Positions 37,335-47,095 are shown, counted from the stretch's first letter. The stretch is 64,000 nucleotides of DNA from Flavobacteriaceae bacterium (GCA_029238515.1 JAQWFW010000034.1:1-64000), one strand, 5' to 3'. Made by a program: numbers and translations. Notes: a model not told the origin generated them from the sequence alone.

Positions 37335-39163
37335 TGGCAGACATTATACACCTTTTACCAGATCATGTAGCCAATCAGATTGCTGCTGGAGAAGTTGTTC
37401 AACGGCCAGCTTCGGTGGTCAAAGAATTACTTGAAAATTCTATTGATGCGGGTTCGTCAGAAATCATATTATTGATTAAAAATGCTGGAAAAACCCTTAT
37501 CCAAGTCATTGACAACGGCAAAGGTATGAGTGAAACTGATGCACGTCTAAGCTTTGAGCGTCATGCCACATCAAAGATAAAAGCTGCCGATGATTTATTT
37601 TGCTTGAATACCAAAGGATTTCGTGGTGAAGCATTGGCCAGTATTGCCGCTATTGCACATGTAGAACTCAAAACCAAACAAGAAAGTGAGGATTTGGGTA
37701 CTTCCATCACAATCGAAGGTAGCTCGATAACAGCGCAGGACACTGTTGCGACTTCCAAAGGAACTTCTATTGCTGTAAAAAACTTATTTTTTAATATACC
37801 AGCGCGCCGTAATTTTCTCAAATCTGATGCAGTAGAGTTGCGTCATATTATTGATGAATTTCATCGCGTTGTGTTGGCGCATCCACGAATTAATTTTTCG
37901 ATGTACCACAATGGTAATAATTTGTTTGATTTACGTTCAGAAAATTTTAGGCAACGTATTGTGCATACTTTTGGTAAAAAAACCAATGAAAAACTTGTCC
38001 CAGTAGATGAAGAAACAGAACTCCTAAATATCTCCGGATTTGTTGGTAAACCTGAATATGCAAAAAAATCGCGTGGAGAGCAATTTTTCTTTGTCAACCA
38101 ACGCTTTATAAAAAGCCCATACCTGAATCATTCCATACAGGCCGCTTTTGAAGGACTTTTACCACCAAACAAGTTTCCTAGTTACTTTTTAAACCTTACT
38201 GTAGATCCGAAATCTATTGATATCAATATTCATCCTACTAAAACTGAAATAAAGTTTGATGACGAACCTACAATATATGCTTTGTTGCGGGCCGCAGTAA
38301 AACACAGTTTAGGACAATTCAGTGTAGCACCTATTCTCGATTTTCAAAGAGATGCTGCTTTAGATACTCCGTACCAACAACAAAATGATCAAGTTTCTTT
38401 GCCCAAAGTAGAAGTAAATCCAGATTTCAACCCATTTTCTAAACCCAAAAGTAGTTCATCTTCATCCAGTTCACCTGCTTGGGAAGGACTTTATACGGGG
38501 CTGCAGTCTGATACTTCAGCATCGTCAAATGATTTTAGCGAAGTACAGTTCGAATCTGATGAATTGCAGTCGTCTATTTTTGATAAAGACGAGGGTAAAA
38601 GGGTGCAGAATACGTTTCAATTGCAAAACAAATACATCATTAGTACCATCAAATCAGGTATGGTTGTTATAGATCAAAATAGAGCACATGAACGCATTTT
38701 GTACGAAGATTTTCTGACACAAATTACGATCAATGATACTGTTGGTCAGCAATTGATGTTTCCGCTTACATTAGAATTTTCTACCAAAGATTTGGAAGTC
38801 CTTCAAAGTCTTAAAGAACAACTCGAACATTCAGGTTTTGTGTTTGAAAATTTTGGCGATCAACAAACAACAATTTCTGCAATTCCTGCCGCATTGAAAG
38901 ATAGTGATGTCAAAAAGGTTTTTCTTCAACTTATTGACGATGTACACAATGAAGTGCCTGATTTTAATTTTAGTTCTAGTGATTTACTGGCCAAAACTTT
39001 TGCTAAGAGTTTAGCCATTAAAAATGGTAAAAAATTGAATATTACGGAGCAAGAGTTTATAGTAAATGCTTTATTTGCCTGTAAAGAACCAGCACTTTCA
39101 TTATCGAACAAGGCAATTTTTACCACAATAGAAATTACAGAATTAGAATCTAAATTTAATTAG
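37334..39163 (+). CDS. mutL: DNA mismatch repair protein MutL
   Basis: A 609-residue MutL. The N-terminal GHKL ATPase has ELLENSIDAGSSEI, DNGKGM and KGFRGEALASI; a serine-rich linker (around 370-385) joins the C-terminal dimerisation domain (about 430-609). The endonuclease motif DQHAxxE is changed to D447-Q-N-R-A-H-E453, and no C-terminal CPHGRP motif is seen, so nicking activity is doubtful. It starts one base inside the end of the upstream small gene and is followed by two rhomboid genes. Confidence 0.96.
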   Translation: MADIIHLLPDHVANQIAAGEVVQRPASVVKELLENSIDAGSSEIILLIKNAGKTLIQVIDNGKGMSETDARLSFERHATSKIKAADDLFCLNTKGFRGEALASIAAIAHVELKTKQESEDLGTSITIEGSSITAQDTVATSKGTSIAVKNLFFNIPARRNFLKSDAVELRHIIDEFHRVVLAHPRINFSMYHNGNNLFDLRSENFRQRIVHTFGKKTNEKLVPVDEETELLNISGFVGKPEYAKKSRGEQFFFVNQRFIKSPYLNHSIQAAFEGLLPPNKFPSYFLNLTVDPKSIDINIHPTKTEIKFDDEPTIYALLRAAVKHSLGQFSVAPILDFQRDAALDTPYQQQNDQVSLPKVEVNPDFNPFSKPKSSSSSSSSPAWEGLYTGLQSDTSASSNDFSEVQFESDELQSSIFDKDEGKRVQNTFQLQNKYIISTIKSGMVVIDQNRAHERILYEDFLTQITINDTVGQQLMFPLTLEFSTKDLEVLQSLKEQLEHSGFVFENFGDQQTTISAIPAALKDSDVKKVFLQLIDDVHNEVPDFNFSSSDLLAKTFAKSLAIKNGKKLNITEQEFIVNALFACKEPALSLSNKAIFTTIEITELESKFN

Positions 39164-39164
39164 T

Positions 39165-39986
39165 ATGCTAAGAATTACGCCTACAGTAAAGCATCTTCTC
39201 ATCTTAAATGTGATCATTTTTGGTGGCACCTATTTTATGGGTAACGAAAATTTATTTTTTCGTTTGTTGGCACTTTTTTATCCTTTGAGTGATTATTTTG
39301 CGCCTTGGCAAATTCTATCGCATATGTTTATGCATGGTAGTTTTCAGCATTTATTGTTCAATATGTTTGCGCTTTGGATGTTTGGAACAGCCGTGGAGCA
39401 AAGATTCGGGCAACGAAAGTTTGTTACATTTTACATTAGCTGTGGGTTAGGTGCAGTAGCGCTTACTTTTTTGGTGTATTTCATTCAACTCTATCCGGTA
39501 CTAAGTTCTTTAGAAGGACGCGGTTTTACTTTTGAATGCATAAAAGAAATCGCGGGTTTAAATATTTTGGACAACAACATTTTTAAAGGAGAACTGTTAG
39601 CTCAAAAGATGCAACCTATTTTAGAAAGTTATGGTCAAAACATACGTCAAATTGATGAAAACTCATTTCGTATGTTTTTTGAATTGAATGTAAAAAGCAA
39701 TGGTTCAATGGTTGGAGCTTCAGGTGCAATCATGGGTGTTTTGGTGGCCTTTGGTATGCTGAATCCAAATGCAGAATTGATGCTTATTTTTCTTCCAATT
39801 CCGATTAAAGCCAAATATTTTATCCCTGGAATTATTGCAATAGATTTATTTTCTGCAGTTTCAGGTGTTTCTATATTTAGTCCGAGCAACACAGCATACA
39901 TCGCACATATTGGTGGTGCCCTAACAGGTTTTCTGATAATGTATTTTTGGAAAAAAAATCAATTTGATAAATACCGCTGGAATTAG
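39165..39986 (+). CDS. Rhomboid family intramembrane serine protease, first copy
   Basis: A 273-residue six-segment membrane protease with catalytic S186 (GASG) and H248 (AHIGG), plus HMFMHGSFQHLLFNM with the oxyanion-hole H62 and N66. About 70 residues (110-180) are inserted between the membrane segments before the active serine, longer than in GlpG. It cleaves membrane-embedded substrates, unknown here. One base after the mutL stop separates the two genes, and a second rhomboid gene abuts it. Confidence 0.93.
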   Translation: MLRITPTVKHLLILNVIIFGGTYFMGNENLFFRLLALFYPLSDYFAPWQILSHMFMHGSFQHLLFNMFALWMFGTAVEQRFGQRKFVTFYISCGLGAVALTFLVYFIQLYPVLSSLEGRGFTFECIKEIAGLNILDNNIFKGELLAQKMQPILESYGQNIRQIDENSFRMFFELNVKSNGSMVGASGAIMGVLVAFGMLNPNAELMLIFLPIPIKAKYFIPGIIAIDLFSAVSGVSIFSPSNTAYIAHIGGALTGFLIMYFWKKNQFDKYRWN

Positions 39987-40838
39987 ATGAGTACCCTTGC
40001 ACAAGATATCAGAGCAAAATTAAAGCGTTTGCATGTATTAGAAAAAATAATTGTTCTAAACACTCTTATTTTTGTGTCTGGTCTTTTCTTCAATCTATTA
40101 GAATTCAATCTATTGGATTGGTTTTCTTTGCCTTATCTTTTATCAGAGTTTTTGGGACGTCCATGGAGCATCATAAGCTATGGTTTTTTACATTACTCTA
40201 TTGGACATTTGTTTTTCAATATGCTTGTTTTATACTTTTTGGCACAAACCTTTGCCAACTTGTTTAGACCTCGTCTTTCCTTAAAAATTTATGTATTAGG
40301 AGTTATTTTTGGTGGCTTGGCCTTTTTATCCATTGCACTTTTATTTCCAAATTTACTGGGGGTCAATGGTCCTTTGGTGGGTGCTTCTGCCGGGGTACGT
40401 GCTTGTATTTTGTTTTTATGCGTCTACTGGCCTAATAAATTAGTTGGTTTTTTCACTTTTAGATTTCCCTTAAAATACCTTGGTATTGCAATGATTTTTT
40501 TGGATTTACCTGGCTTATTTTCACACAATTCTGGGGGGACAGTCGCGCACATTGGTGGATATATTTCAGGATATTTTTATGCAAAACAGCTTCAAAAAGG
40601 TAAAGAATTTGGTTCTTTTTTGGATTCGATTTTAGATTATTTCAATTCCAAAAAAGTATTGAGGACAGCATATAAAAACAAATCTTCAAAAATCGCTGGA
40701 AAACAAAAAACCGAATTCAATACGTTTACCCAACAAAAGCAAATTGATTTGATTTTAGATAAAATCAGCAAAAGTGGTTATGATAGTCTAACTCAAGCGG
40801 AAAAAGATTTTTTATTTCGCGCCGGAAAAAATAATTAG
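39987..40838 (+). CDS. Rhomboid family intramembrane serine protease, second copy
   Basis: A 283-residue rhomboid with catalytic S134 (GASAG) and H188 (AHIGG), H74 and N78 in HYSIGHLFFNM, and a cytoplasmic C-terminal tail of about 80 basic residues. It lacks the insert of the first copy and is clearly diverged from it. The ATG directly follows the TAG of the first copy, so the two are translationally linked. Confidence 0.93.
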   Translation: MSTLAQDIRAKLKRLHVLEKIIVLNTLIFVSGLFFNLLEFNLLDWFSLPYLLSEFLGRPWSIISYGFLHYSIGHLFFNMLVLYFLAQTFANLFRPRLSLKIYVLGVIFGGLAFLSIALLFPNLLGVNGPLVGASAGVRACILFLCVYWPNKLVGFFTFRFPLKYLGIAMIFLDLPGLFSHNSGGTVAHIGGYISGYFYAKQLQKGKEFGSFLDSILDYFNSKKVLRTAYKNKSSKIAGKQKTEFNTFTQQKQIDLILDKISKSGYDSLTQAEKDFLFRAGKNN

Positions 40839-40839
40839 T

Positions 40840-41853
40840 TTGAAGCGTTTAAACCTTTTAGATCAATTTATATTCCTTCTTAATTCCATAGTTGCTATAC
40901 TTCTTTTGTTATCGTATGCACTCCCTTTTTTACCGCCAAAAACATTTTCATTTTTGGCTGTCTTAAGTTTGGCTGTTCCTTTTTTAATTCTTGTTAATCT
41001 TGTGTTTTGTATCTTTTGGATGATAAAAATTAAGCGACAGTTTTTGCTGTCTGCTCTTGTTTTGGCACTTGGTTACAGCCATTTATCGTCATTATATAAT
41101 TTTTCTTCTCCCAATACACAAGTTTCCGACCATAGTATTTCACTGATGAGTTACAATGTACGTTTGTTGAACCTATACAATTGGATAGAGGATGATGAAA
41201 TACCAGAAAAAATAAAAGATTTTATAAACCAAAGCTCACCAGACCTTTTAGCAGTTCAAGAGTACAACAGCAGCGCGGCAAAAACATTGAACTATCCTTT
41301 TGTATACAGTTCTGGGGCTAAAGCTAAATCTGAGTTAGTGATTTTTTCTAAATTTCCGTTTTTGGAAACAGGTATCATACCCTTTCCGAATTCTGCCAAT
41401 AGCGCAATTTATGCCGATGTTTTAATAAAATCAGATACACTAAGAATCTACAATATTCATTTGCAGTCTTCTGGGATAAATCCAGACGTTCAGCAGCTGG
41501 ACTCAAAAACTTCGGATCGACTGTTGAGACGCCTCAGTAAGACATTTGAGACGCAACAAGACCAAGCAGAGCTGGTGGTAAAACACCTGCGCGATTCGCC
41601 TTATAAAACCATTTTGAGTGGTGATTTCAATACCACAGCGCATTCTTATGTTTATCGTCTTTTAAAATCTGATTTTGTTGATGCATTTGAGGTTGCTGGA
41701 AAAGGTTTTGGGCGTACCTTTTCATTTGATTACTTTCCCTTACGCATTGACTTTATTTTGGTAGATGATGCTTTAAACGTTCGGAATTTCCAAAACCATG
41801 ATGTTTTGTATTCCGATCATTTTCCAATTTCTACTTCAATCGAATTGAATTAG
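40840..41853 (+). CDS. Membrane-anchored endonuclease/exonuclease/phosphatase-family protein
   Basis: A 337-residue protein with three N-terminal membrane segments (about 10-95) and a periplasmic EEP domain holding MSYNVR, VQEYN, IHLQSSG, SGDFNT and SDHFPI, the metal- and phosphate-binding motifs. The substrate could be a phosphodiester such as nucleic acid or a phospholipid. The start is TTG at 40840, one base after the rhomboid stop. It is the last gene of the mutL-rhomboid-rhomboid run and converges on wbqC. Confidence 0.88.
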   Translation: MKRLNLLDQFIFLLNSIVAILLLLSYALPFLPPKTFSFLAVLSLAVPFLILVNLVFCIFWMIKIKRQFLLSALVLALGYSHLSSLYNFSSPNTQVSDHSISLMSYNVRLLNLYNWIEDDEIPEKIKDFINQSSPDLLAVQEYNSSAAKTLNYPFVYSSGAKAKSELVIFSKFPFLETGIIPFPNSANSAIYADVLIKSDTLRIYNIHLQSSGINPDVQQLDSKTSDRLLRRLSKTFETQQDQAELVVKHLRDSPYKTILSGDFNTTAHSYVYRLLKSDFVDAFEVAGKGFGRTFSFDYFPLRIDFILVDDALNVRNFQNHDVLYSDHFPISTSIELN

Positions 41854-41869
41854 GAGGTTTTTCAGTTTG

Positions 41870-42487
41870 CTATTGTTCAATTCTTTGGTGATTCAAAAGA
41901 TAGGGTAGTGCCTCTGGTCCTAAATTAAACAACAAATCTAAAATACTCAAATTGGGTAAATATCCGTGTTTGTTTTCAAAAACTTGTATGTAAGGTGCAG
42001 TTTCAATGACTGAACTTTTTTTGACATTAACTAGAGATCGATAATCATTTTTTGTACCCTCCTTTTCAAAGTATTGTGAAGTGCTGTAAGAAAATTCAAA
42101 ATCCAAGCATTGATTGATCACAGCCATACACTCAAAATTATAGTCCATCAACCATTTGTTTGTTTTTGTAAAAGCGTTATTGAGTTCATCTTCATAAAAT
42201 TCAAAAAAAGGAGAGGTTCTGTAGGCACTTTCAATAGATTTCCAGTGTATGGATTTCCAATTGGAGCTGTTATCTATTTGAATGTCTTTTGTGTGTTGCC
42301 GGTTCAGTTGAGTATAATGCACCGGAATATGAAGTCCTAATTTTCCATTGGCACCATAAATATAACACCGATTTCTTAATGTTTGTTTTTGGTAATTATC
42401 TTGAATTTCAAAAATGATATTTTTCGACTGTGCAAAAACAATATAGTGTGCAATGTTTGGAAAATAAGAAGGATAAATCAGACTCAT
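41870..42487 (-). CDS. WbqC family protein
   Basis: A 205-residue protein of the WbqC family (YPSYFPNIAHYIVFAQ start, then CYIYGANGKLGLHIPV and SIESAYRTSPFFEFYEDEL). The family occurs in O-antigen and other polysaccharide clusters, but in Bacteroidota it is commonly, as here, beside lepB. No catalytic mechanism is established. It lies nine bases after lepB in the same operon. Confidence 0.87.
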   Translation of the reverse strand: MSLIYPSYFPNIAHYIVFAQSKNIIFEIQDNYQKQTLRNRCYIYGANGKLGLHIPVHYTQLNRQHTKDIQIDNSSNWKSIHWKSIESAYRTSPFFEFYEDELNNAFTKTNKWLMDYNFECMAVINQCLDFEFSYSTSQYFEKEGTKNDYRSLVNVKKSSVIETAPYIQVFENKHGYLPNLSILDLLFNLGPEALPYLLNHQRIEQ

Positions 42488-42496
42488 TGTTGATTT

Positions 42497-44098
42497 TTAG
42501 GCCGCTTCTTTTTTGTGTTTCCTCCATTTTCTATACCCATAATTGAGTAACAATAGGACTACAAATGGGATCAAATATGATCGTCTTGGTCCATCGGCGT
42601 GTACTGTGGTAAACACGCGATCCCAACGGATTTTGTTTAGGCCTTTGCCATGGGTATTCCAACTCATCCATATAAATACAGGTTTGCCGACGACATGATT
42701 TTCAGGGACAAAGCCCCAACGACGCGCATCTGCTGAGCTATTGCGGTTGTCGCCCATCATCCAATAGTAGTTTTGTTTAAACGTGTATGAAGTAGCTACT
42801 TTGCCGTTGATATACATTAGATTACCTTTAGCATACACAGAATTGCCTTCATACTCAGCAATAAGACGTTTGTATATGGGTAAATTAGAAGTACTTATTT
42901 CGACAGTTGCCCCTTTCTTTGGGATATATATAGGGCCAAATTGATCATTATTCCAGTTGAAAGCAGGGTCTTGTGGGAAAAGACTCCGATCAGCTTGTCC
43001 TTTGGGCATTATTCTACGCTCAACACTAGCCACACTGGGGTGTTTTTTAAACAATTCTATAGACTCCTCTGTAGCTGCAGACAACTCAAAGTACGTATTA
43101 TTAAATCTAATACCGTCTGTTATATCATAATATGTACTCAAACGATTGTAGATGTTTCTGCTAAACGTTTTACCAGGTTTGATAGTGCCTTGATAAGAAA
43201 ATTGTAAGCGTGCCCGCCCAGGAAGTTTGTTTTTCTTCCCATTGATGTACACATAACCGTCAATAACTTCAAGTGTATCGCCAGCTATACCAACACAACG
43301 TTTAACTAGGTTTGTTTTTTTGTCAATGGGCTTGTAATAGTTTCGATTTGGTGTAAAATCGTTCATATCCAAGAGTGTATCTGCTGGCTGATTGAAGACC
43401 ACTATTTCATTTCGTTTGATTTTTTCCCAACCAGGAATTCTTAGGTAGGGGAGTTGGAGTTTGTTTTTCCAAGAGGTATTCTTTTCTTCAAATTTATCAC
43501 TAAATAAATATGATTTGTTTCCAGTTAATGGAATAGAATCGTGTACCATAGGCAAACTCACAGTAGTCATTGGCACTCGAGGACCATAATGCATTTTGCT
43601 CACAAGCAGAAAATCGCCTACCAAAAGAGATTTTTCAAGTGAAGATGAAGGAATTATAAATGGTTGTATAAAATAAATATGTACAGCACTTGCGACAACA
43701 ATTGCATAAAGTATAGAATTTACGAATTGTCCTCCAGACGATTTTGGCTCTCTATCACGGTTTTTAACATGTTTTAAGTCGAGAAAATAATTCAAATAGT
43801 AATTGTAAAAGCCAAGCGAAACAACGGCCAATATGGTATCTTTGGTAGAATTTTTCCCAAAACTTCTTGCAGTTTCTACCCATATTACCGGGAACATAAC
43901 GCAATTGATTACCGGTAAAATGATAAAAAATATCCAATACCAAGGTCTGTTTAAGATTTTAAAAAGGATAAGTGCATTGTATACAGGAATGAACGCTTCC
44001 CATGCTTTTCGTCCTGCTTTTTGGTACAATTTCCATGTTCCAAGTCCATGAATAACTTGAATGATTAAAATAAAATTAAACCACTGCATTAATGTCAT
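42497..44098 (-). CDS. lepB: Signal peptidase I, long Bacteroidota form
   Basis: Removes signal peptides from secreted proteins. The 533-residue protein has three N-terminal membrane helices (about 5-105) with a small extra domain, one further helix (about 125-145), then the catalytic domain with S153 in IPSSSLEKSLLVGD (the usual serine-methionine is serine-leucine), general base K266 in LVKRCVGIAGD, and MMGDNRNSSADARRWG near the end. A further helix lies at the C-terminus. The size is about twice that of E. coli-type cores because of a large insert between the serine and lysine boxes and after them. Confidence 0.95.
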   Translation of the reverse strand: MTLMQWFNFILIIQVIHGLGTWKLYQKAGRKAWEAFIPVYNALILFKILNRPWYWIFFIILPVINCVMFPVIWVETARSFGKNSTKDTILAVVSLGFYNYYLNYFLDLKHVKNRDREPKSSGGQFVNSILYAIVVASAVHIYFIQPFIIPSSSLEKSLLVGDFLLVSKMHYGPRVPMTTVSLPMVHDSIPLTGNKSYLFSDKFEEKNTSWKNKLQLPYLRIPGWEKIKRNEIVVFNQPADTLLDMNDFTPNRNYYKPIDKKTNLVKRCVGIAGDTLEVIDGYVYINGKKNKLPGRARLQFSYQGTIKPGKTFSRNIYNRLSTYYDITDGIRFNNTYFELSAATEESIELFKKHPSVASVERRIMPKGQADRSLFPQDPAFNWNNDQFGPIYIPKKGATVEISTSNLPIYKRLIAEYEGNSVYAKGNLMYINGKVATSYTFKQNYYWMMGDNRNSSADARRWGFVPENHVVGKPVFIWMSWNTHGKGLNKIRWDRVFTTVHADGPRRSYLIPFVVLLLLNYGYRKWRKHKKEAA

Positions 44099-44147
44099 AA
44101 TCTTTAGCTTTTAGTATTTGTTTCGAAACTCGCTGTTTTGTTACACT

Positions 44148-44852
44148 TTATTGGATATTTAAAACATCTCTCATCGTAAAAATCCCCTTTTTGCCCACAA
44201 TCCATTCTGCTGCAATAACTGCACCCAAACCAAACCCATTACGATTATGTGCTGTGTGTATGATTTCTACGGAGTCAATTTCTGAATTGTAATTGACTTT
44301 GTGAGTACCTGGAACATTTTCGATACGTTTTGCTTCAATTTCAATTTTTTCTTTTGCTGTTTCAGGGCTCAGTGTCCAACCCTTGTACGATGATTCTTCA
44401 ATAATGCTTTCAGCAAGTGTAATGGCTGTACCAGATGGAGCATCTTGCTTTTGGGTATGATGTGTTTCTTCTATTTGAACATCATATTGATTGAAAGGGG
44501 TAATTAATTTTGCTAAAATTTTGTTCAGTTCAAAAAATAAATTAACTCCTAAACTGAAATTGGAGGCATAGATGAAAGCTCCATTTTTCTGTTTGCAAAG
44601 AGCTTTAATGTCTTCGAATTTATCAAGCCATCCAGTAGTTCCTGAAATCACAGGCACATTACTATTCAACGCCGTGCTTATGTTGTCAACAGCTGCTGAA
44701 GGAACACTAAAATCAATAGCAATATCTGCAATGCTTAGGTCATAACCTGTGTCGCCTTTATCAATTTTTAAAACAATATCATGCCCTCTTTTTAGGGCAA
44801 TTTGTTCTATGACTTTACCCATTCTGCCGTAGCCCAATAATGCAATTTTCAT
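44148..44852 (-). CDS. dapB: 4-hydroxy-tetrahydrodipicolinate reductase
   Basis: Reduces the dihydrodipicolinate precursor in lysine and diaminopimelate synthesis. The 234-residue protein has the NAD(P)-binding GYGRMGKVIE start, SGTTGW, the catalytic ETHHTQKQDAPSGTA block and NRNGFGLGAV. It sits between the DUF5683 gene and lepB in a same-strand cluster, probably an operon led by parA. Confidence 0.97.
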   Translation of the reverse strand: MKIALLGYGRMGKVIEQIALKRGHDIVLKIDKGDTGYDLSIADIAIDFSVPSAAVDNISTALNSNVPVISGTTGWLDKFEDIKALCKQKNGAFIYASNFSLGVNLFFELNKILAKLITPFNQYDVQIEETHHTQKQDAPSGTAITLAESIIEESSYKGWTLSPETAKEKIEIEAKRIENVPGTHKVNYNSEIDSVEIIHTAHNRNGFGLGAVIAAEWIVGKKGIFTMRDVLNIQ

Positions 44853-44855
44853 AGT

Positions 44856-45440
44856 TTAAAATTTTAAATTAATAGAAAGTCCCATTTGTGCGTTATAATT
44901 TGGGTTATTAAAGTCTATAAAAGGTTTTAGGGCTAGATTTTCATCTAAATTGTACTGAATCAGGTGTGCATCGACATTGGCCTCAATGATGTTTAAGACA
45001 TAAAGTCCTACAGTTACAAGCATAGACAGTTCTTTGTTTCGTTTCAATGTCCTTTGTGCTCTTATGAGCGCTTCATCAGATATAAAAGGAATGTCTTCAG
45101 GCCCATAAAACTCATCGTCTGTAAATCCAGCCAAACGTCGCTTGTAGGCGGTTCGGTAGCGCTTGTATAGATTATTGTTTTCAAAATAAAAGTAAAGCCC
45201 AGTACCAATTGCGCCATAAACAATAGGGATTTTCCAGTATTTTTTATTGTATGCCTGTCCAAGTCCAGGAAGGACTGCCGAAAAAAATGCTGCTTTTGCT
45301 GGGCGTAACGGATCCAGTTCAGCAGAGTTGTTTTTATTGTTTAAAGGAACAACCTCTTTATCGATTTTTTCATCATCTTGCGCTTGCATACCAAAAAATG
45401 TACACAAGAATAGCGCAGTGAGCCATAGTTTTTTAATCAC
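44856..45440 (-). CDS. DUF5683 family protein
   Basis: A 194-residue protein with a signal peptide (LTALFLCTFFGMQA) and a DUF5683 region: RPAKAAFFSAVLPGLGQAYNKKYWKIPIVYG is split by a membrane-like hydrophobic segment, then LYKRYRTAYKRR and a beta-rich end. The family is conserved in Bacteroidota envelopes next to parAB; no function is known to me. The start is GTG at 45440, overlapping the parB stop by eight bases. Confidence 0.85.
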   Translation of the reverse strand: MIKKLWLTALFLCTFFGMQAQDDEKIDKEVVPLNNKNNSAELDPLRPAKAAFFSAVLPGLGQAYNKKYWKIPIVYGAIGTGLYFYFENNNLYKRYRTAYKRRLAGFTDDEFYGPEDIPFISDEALIRAQRTLKRNKELSMLVTVGLYVLNIIEANVDAHLIQYNLDENLALKPFIDFNNPNYNAQMGLSINLKF

Positions 45441-46329
45441 TTTTCAAAAGTTTTAGGATGCGCTTGTAATCTTCTTTAGAATGAAAAGGAATGCTGATTG
45501 ATCCATTGTCTTTTTCCCCCATTTTGATGGTTATTTTTTGACCAAAAAAATCAGAAATCTCATCAACACTGTCTTTTACAAAAGTTGGAATTTGAGGTGT
45601 ATTTTTTTTAGACTTCTTCTTGGGGTCATTGTGGTTTTTTACCAACTCTTCAGTGGCTCTTACCGATAATTTTTTGGAGATAATTTGTTCATATATAGAT
45701 AATTGATCTGCTGATTGAGCCACATTTATGATGGCACGTCCATGCCCCATACTTATAAAACCATCGCGCATTCCTGTTTGAATAATTGGATCTAATTTTA
45801 GTAAGCGAAGGTAATTGGCAATTGTCGACCGTTTTTTACCAACGCGTTGACTCATCTGATCTTGTGTGAGCTTTACTTCGTCCATCAAGCGTTGGTAGCT
45901 CATGGCTATTTCGATAGGATCTAGGTCTTGTCGTTGAATATTTTCGACCAATGCCATTTCTAGTGCTTCTTGGTCATTTGCCAAACGGATGAACGCTGGA
46001 ATGGTGTCTCGTCCCAACATTTTGGATGCTCTAAAACGACGTTCGCCAGAAACAAGTTGGAATTTATTTTGTCCGATTTTTCGAACGGTAATGGGTTGAA
46101 TTACCCCCAATTCTTTTATAGAACCAGCAAGTTCTTTTAGCTGTTCTTCATTAAACTTAGATCTAGGTTGAAAAGGGTTAACTTCAATAGAATTCAATTC
46201 AATTTCTATGATGGAACCCATAGCGCGTTTGGCTGTTTTTTCGTCTACACCAGCAAGATCGTTTTTAGATTCATTCAGCAGAGCAGATAACCCACGCCCT
46301 AGAGCTTGTTTTTTAATCGCCTTTGCCAT
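45433..46329 (-). CDS. parB: Chromosome partitioning protein ParB
   Basis: A 298-residue CTP-dependent DNA clamp that binds parS sites. Visible parts are LGRGLSALL, the CTP-binding NPFQPR and GERRFRAS, ALVENIQRQDL, the helix-turn-helix (DQMSQRVGKKRSTIANYLRLL, split by a loop) and a C-terminal dimerisation domain. It overlaps the parA stop by 17 bases. I found no convincing parS palindrome in this window. Confidence 0.97.
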   Translation of the reverse strand: MAKAIKKQALGRGLSALLNESKNDLAGVDEKTAKRAMGSIIEIELNSIEVNPFQPRSKFNEEQLKELAGSIKELGVIQPITVRKIGQNKFQLVSGERRFRASKMLGRDTIPAFIRLANDQEALEMALVENIQRQDLDPIEIAMSYQRLMDEVKLTQDQMSQRVGKKRSTIANYLRLLKLDPIIQTGMRDGFISMGHGRAIINVAQSADQLSIYEQIISKKLSVRATEELVKNHNDPKKKSKKNTPQIPTFVKDSVDEISDFFGQKITIKMGEKDNGSISIPFHSKEDYKRILKLLKSD

Positions 46330-47095
46330 TAGCTAATTTTTTACTTATAATTTCCTTAGCCAAACTTAAGTAATTTGAAGCACCTTTACTATTAACATCG
46401 TAATTAATTATGCTTTCTCCAAAACTAGGGGCTTCACTCAGCCGAACATTTCGCTGAATGATGGTTTTGAACACCATATCATGAAAATGATTTTGAACTT
46501 CTTCAACAACTTGATTCGATAAACGAAGTCGAGAATCGTACATAGTGAGTAGTAATCCTTCGATGTCCAAATTTGGGTTATGAATTCTTTGTACACTCTT
46601 GATGGTATTGAGTAGTTTCCCGAGTCCTTCAAGAGCAAAATACTCACATTGAATGGGAATAATGATAGCATCCGCTGCAGTGAGTGCATTGAGGGTAAGA
46701 AGACCTAGGGATGGTGCGCAGTCGATAAGAATAAAATCATAGTTGTCTTTGATGGGTTCAAGCGCTGTTTGAAGCATATACTCTCTTTTTTCGACATGAA
46801 CCAATTCAATTTCTGAGGCGACCAAATCGATGTGAGCGGGAATGATGTCTACATTGGGAGCAGTAGTGTTTTGAATGGCTTCTTTTGCGGTGCAATTGTG
46901 TTCCAAAAGCTGATAGGTGCCTTTTTCTACCGATTCTACATCGATGCCAAGCCCCGAACTTGCATTGGCTTGTGGATCGGCATCAATTAGGAGCACTTTT
47001 TTTTCTAAAACACCCAAAGAAGCTGCTAAATTGACAGTCGTTGTGGTTTTACCAACACCGCCTTTTTGATTTGCAATAGCTATGATTTTCCCCAT
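46313..47095 (-). CDS. parA: Chromosome partitioning ATPase ParA (Soj)
   Basis: A 260-residue deviant Walker A ATPase with QKGGVGKTT at 10-18, Walker A' DADPQANASSG and QCEYFALEGL. It works with ParB to separate chromosome origins. The frame extends to a TTG at 47122, but that lies in the -7 box at 47120-47127; the ATG at 47095 gives the family-standard start GKIIAIANQ. A ParA paralogue with an extra domain lies 96 bases upstream. Confidence 0.97.
   Translation of the reverse strand: MGKIIAIANQKGGVGKTTTTVNLAASLGVLEKKVLLIDADPQANASSGLGIDVESVEKGTYQLLEHNCTAKEAIQNTTAPNVDIIPAHIDLVASEIELVHVEKREYMLQTALEPIKDNYDFILIDCAPSLGLLTLNALTAADAIIIPIQCEYFALEGLGKLLNTIKSVQRIHNPNLDIEGLLLTMYDSRLRLSNQVVEEVQNHFHDMVFKTIIQRNVRLSEAPSFGESIINYDVNSKGASNYLSLAKEIISKKLANGKGD

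Noticed and set aside
41854-41869. Terminator expected between convergent 40840-41853 and wbqC genes
   Set aside because: The 16-base gap has no inverted repeat; nothing could be called.
44120-44129. GTTTCGAAAC palindrome near parAB, considered as a parS site
   Set aside because: It lacks the ACGT core of the bacterial parS consensus (TGTTTCACGTGAAACA) and is only 10 bp, which can arise by chance.
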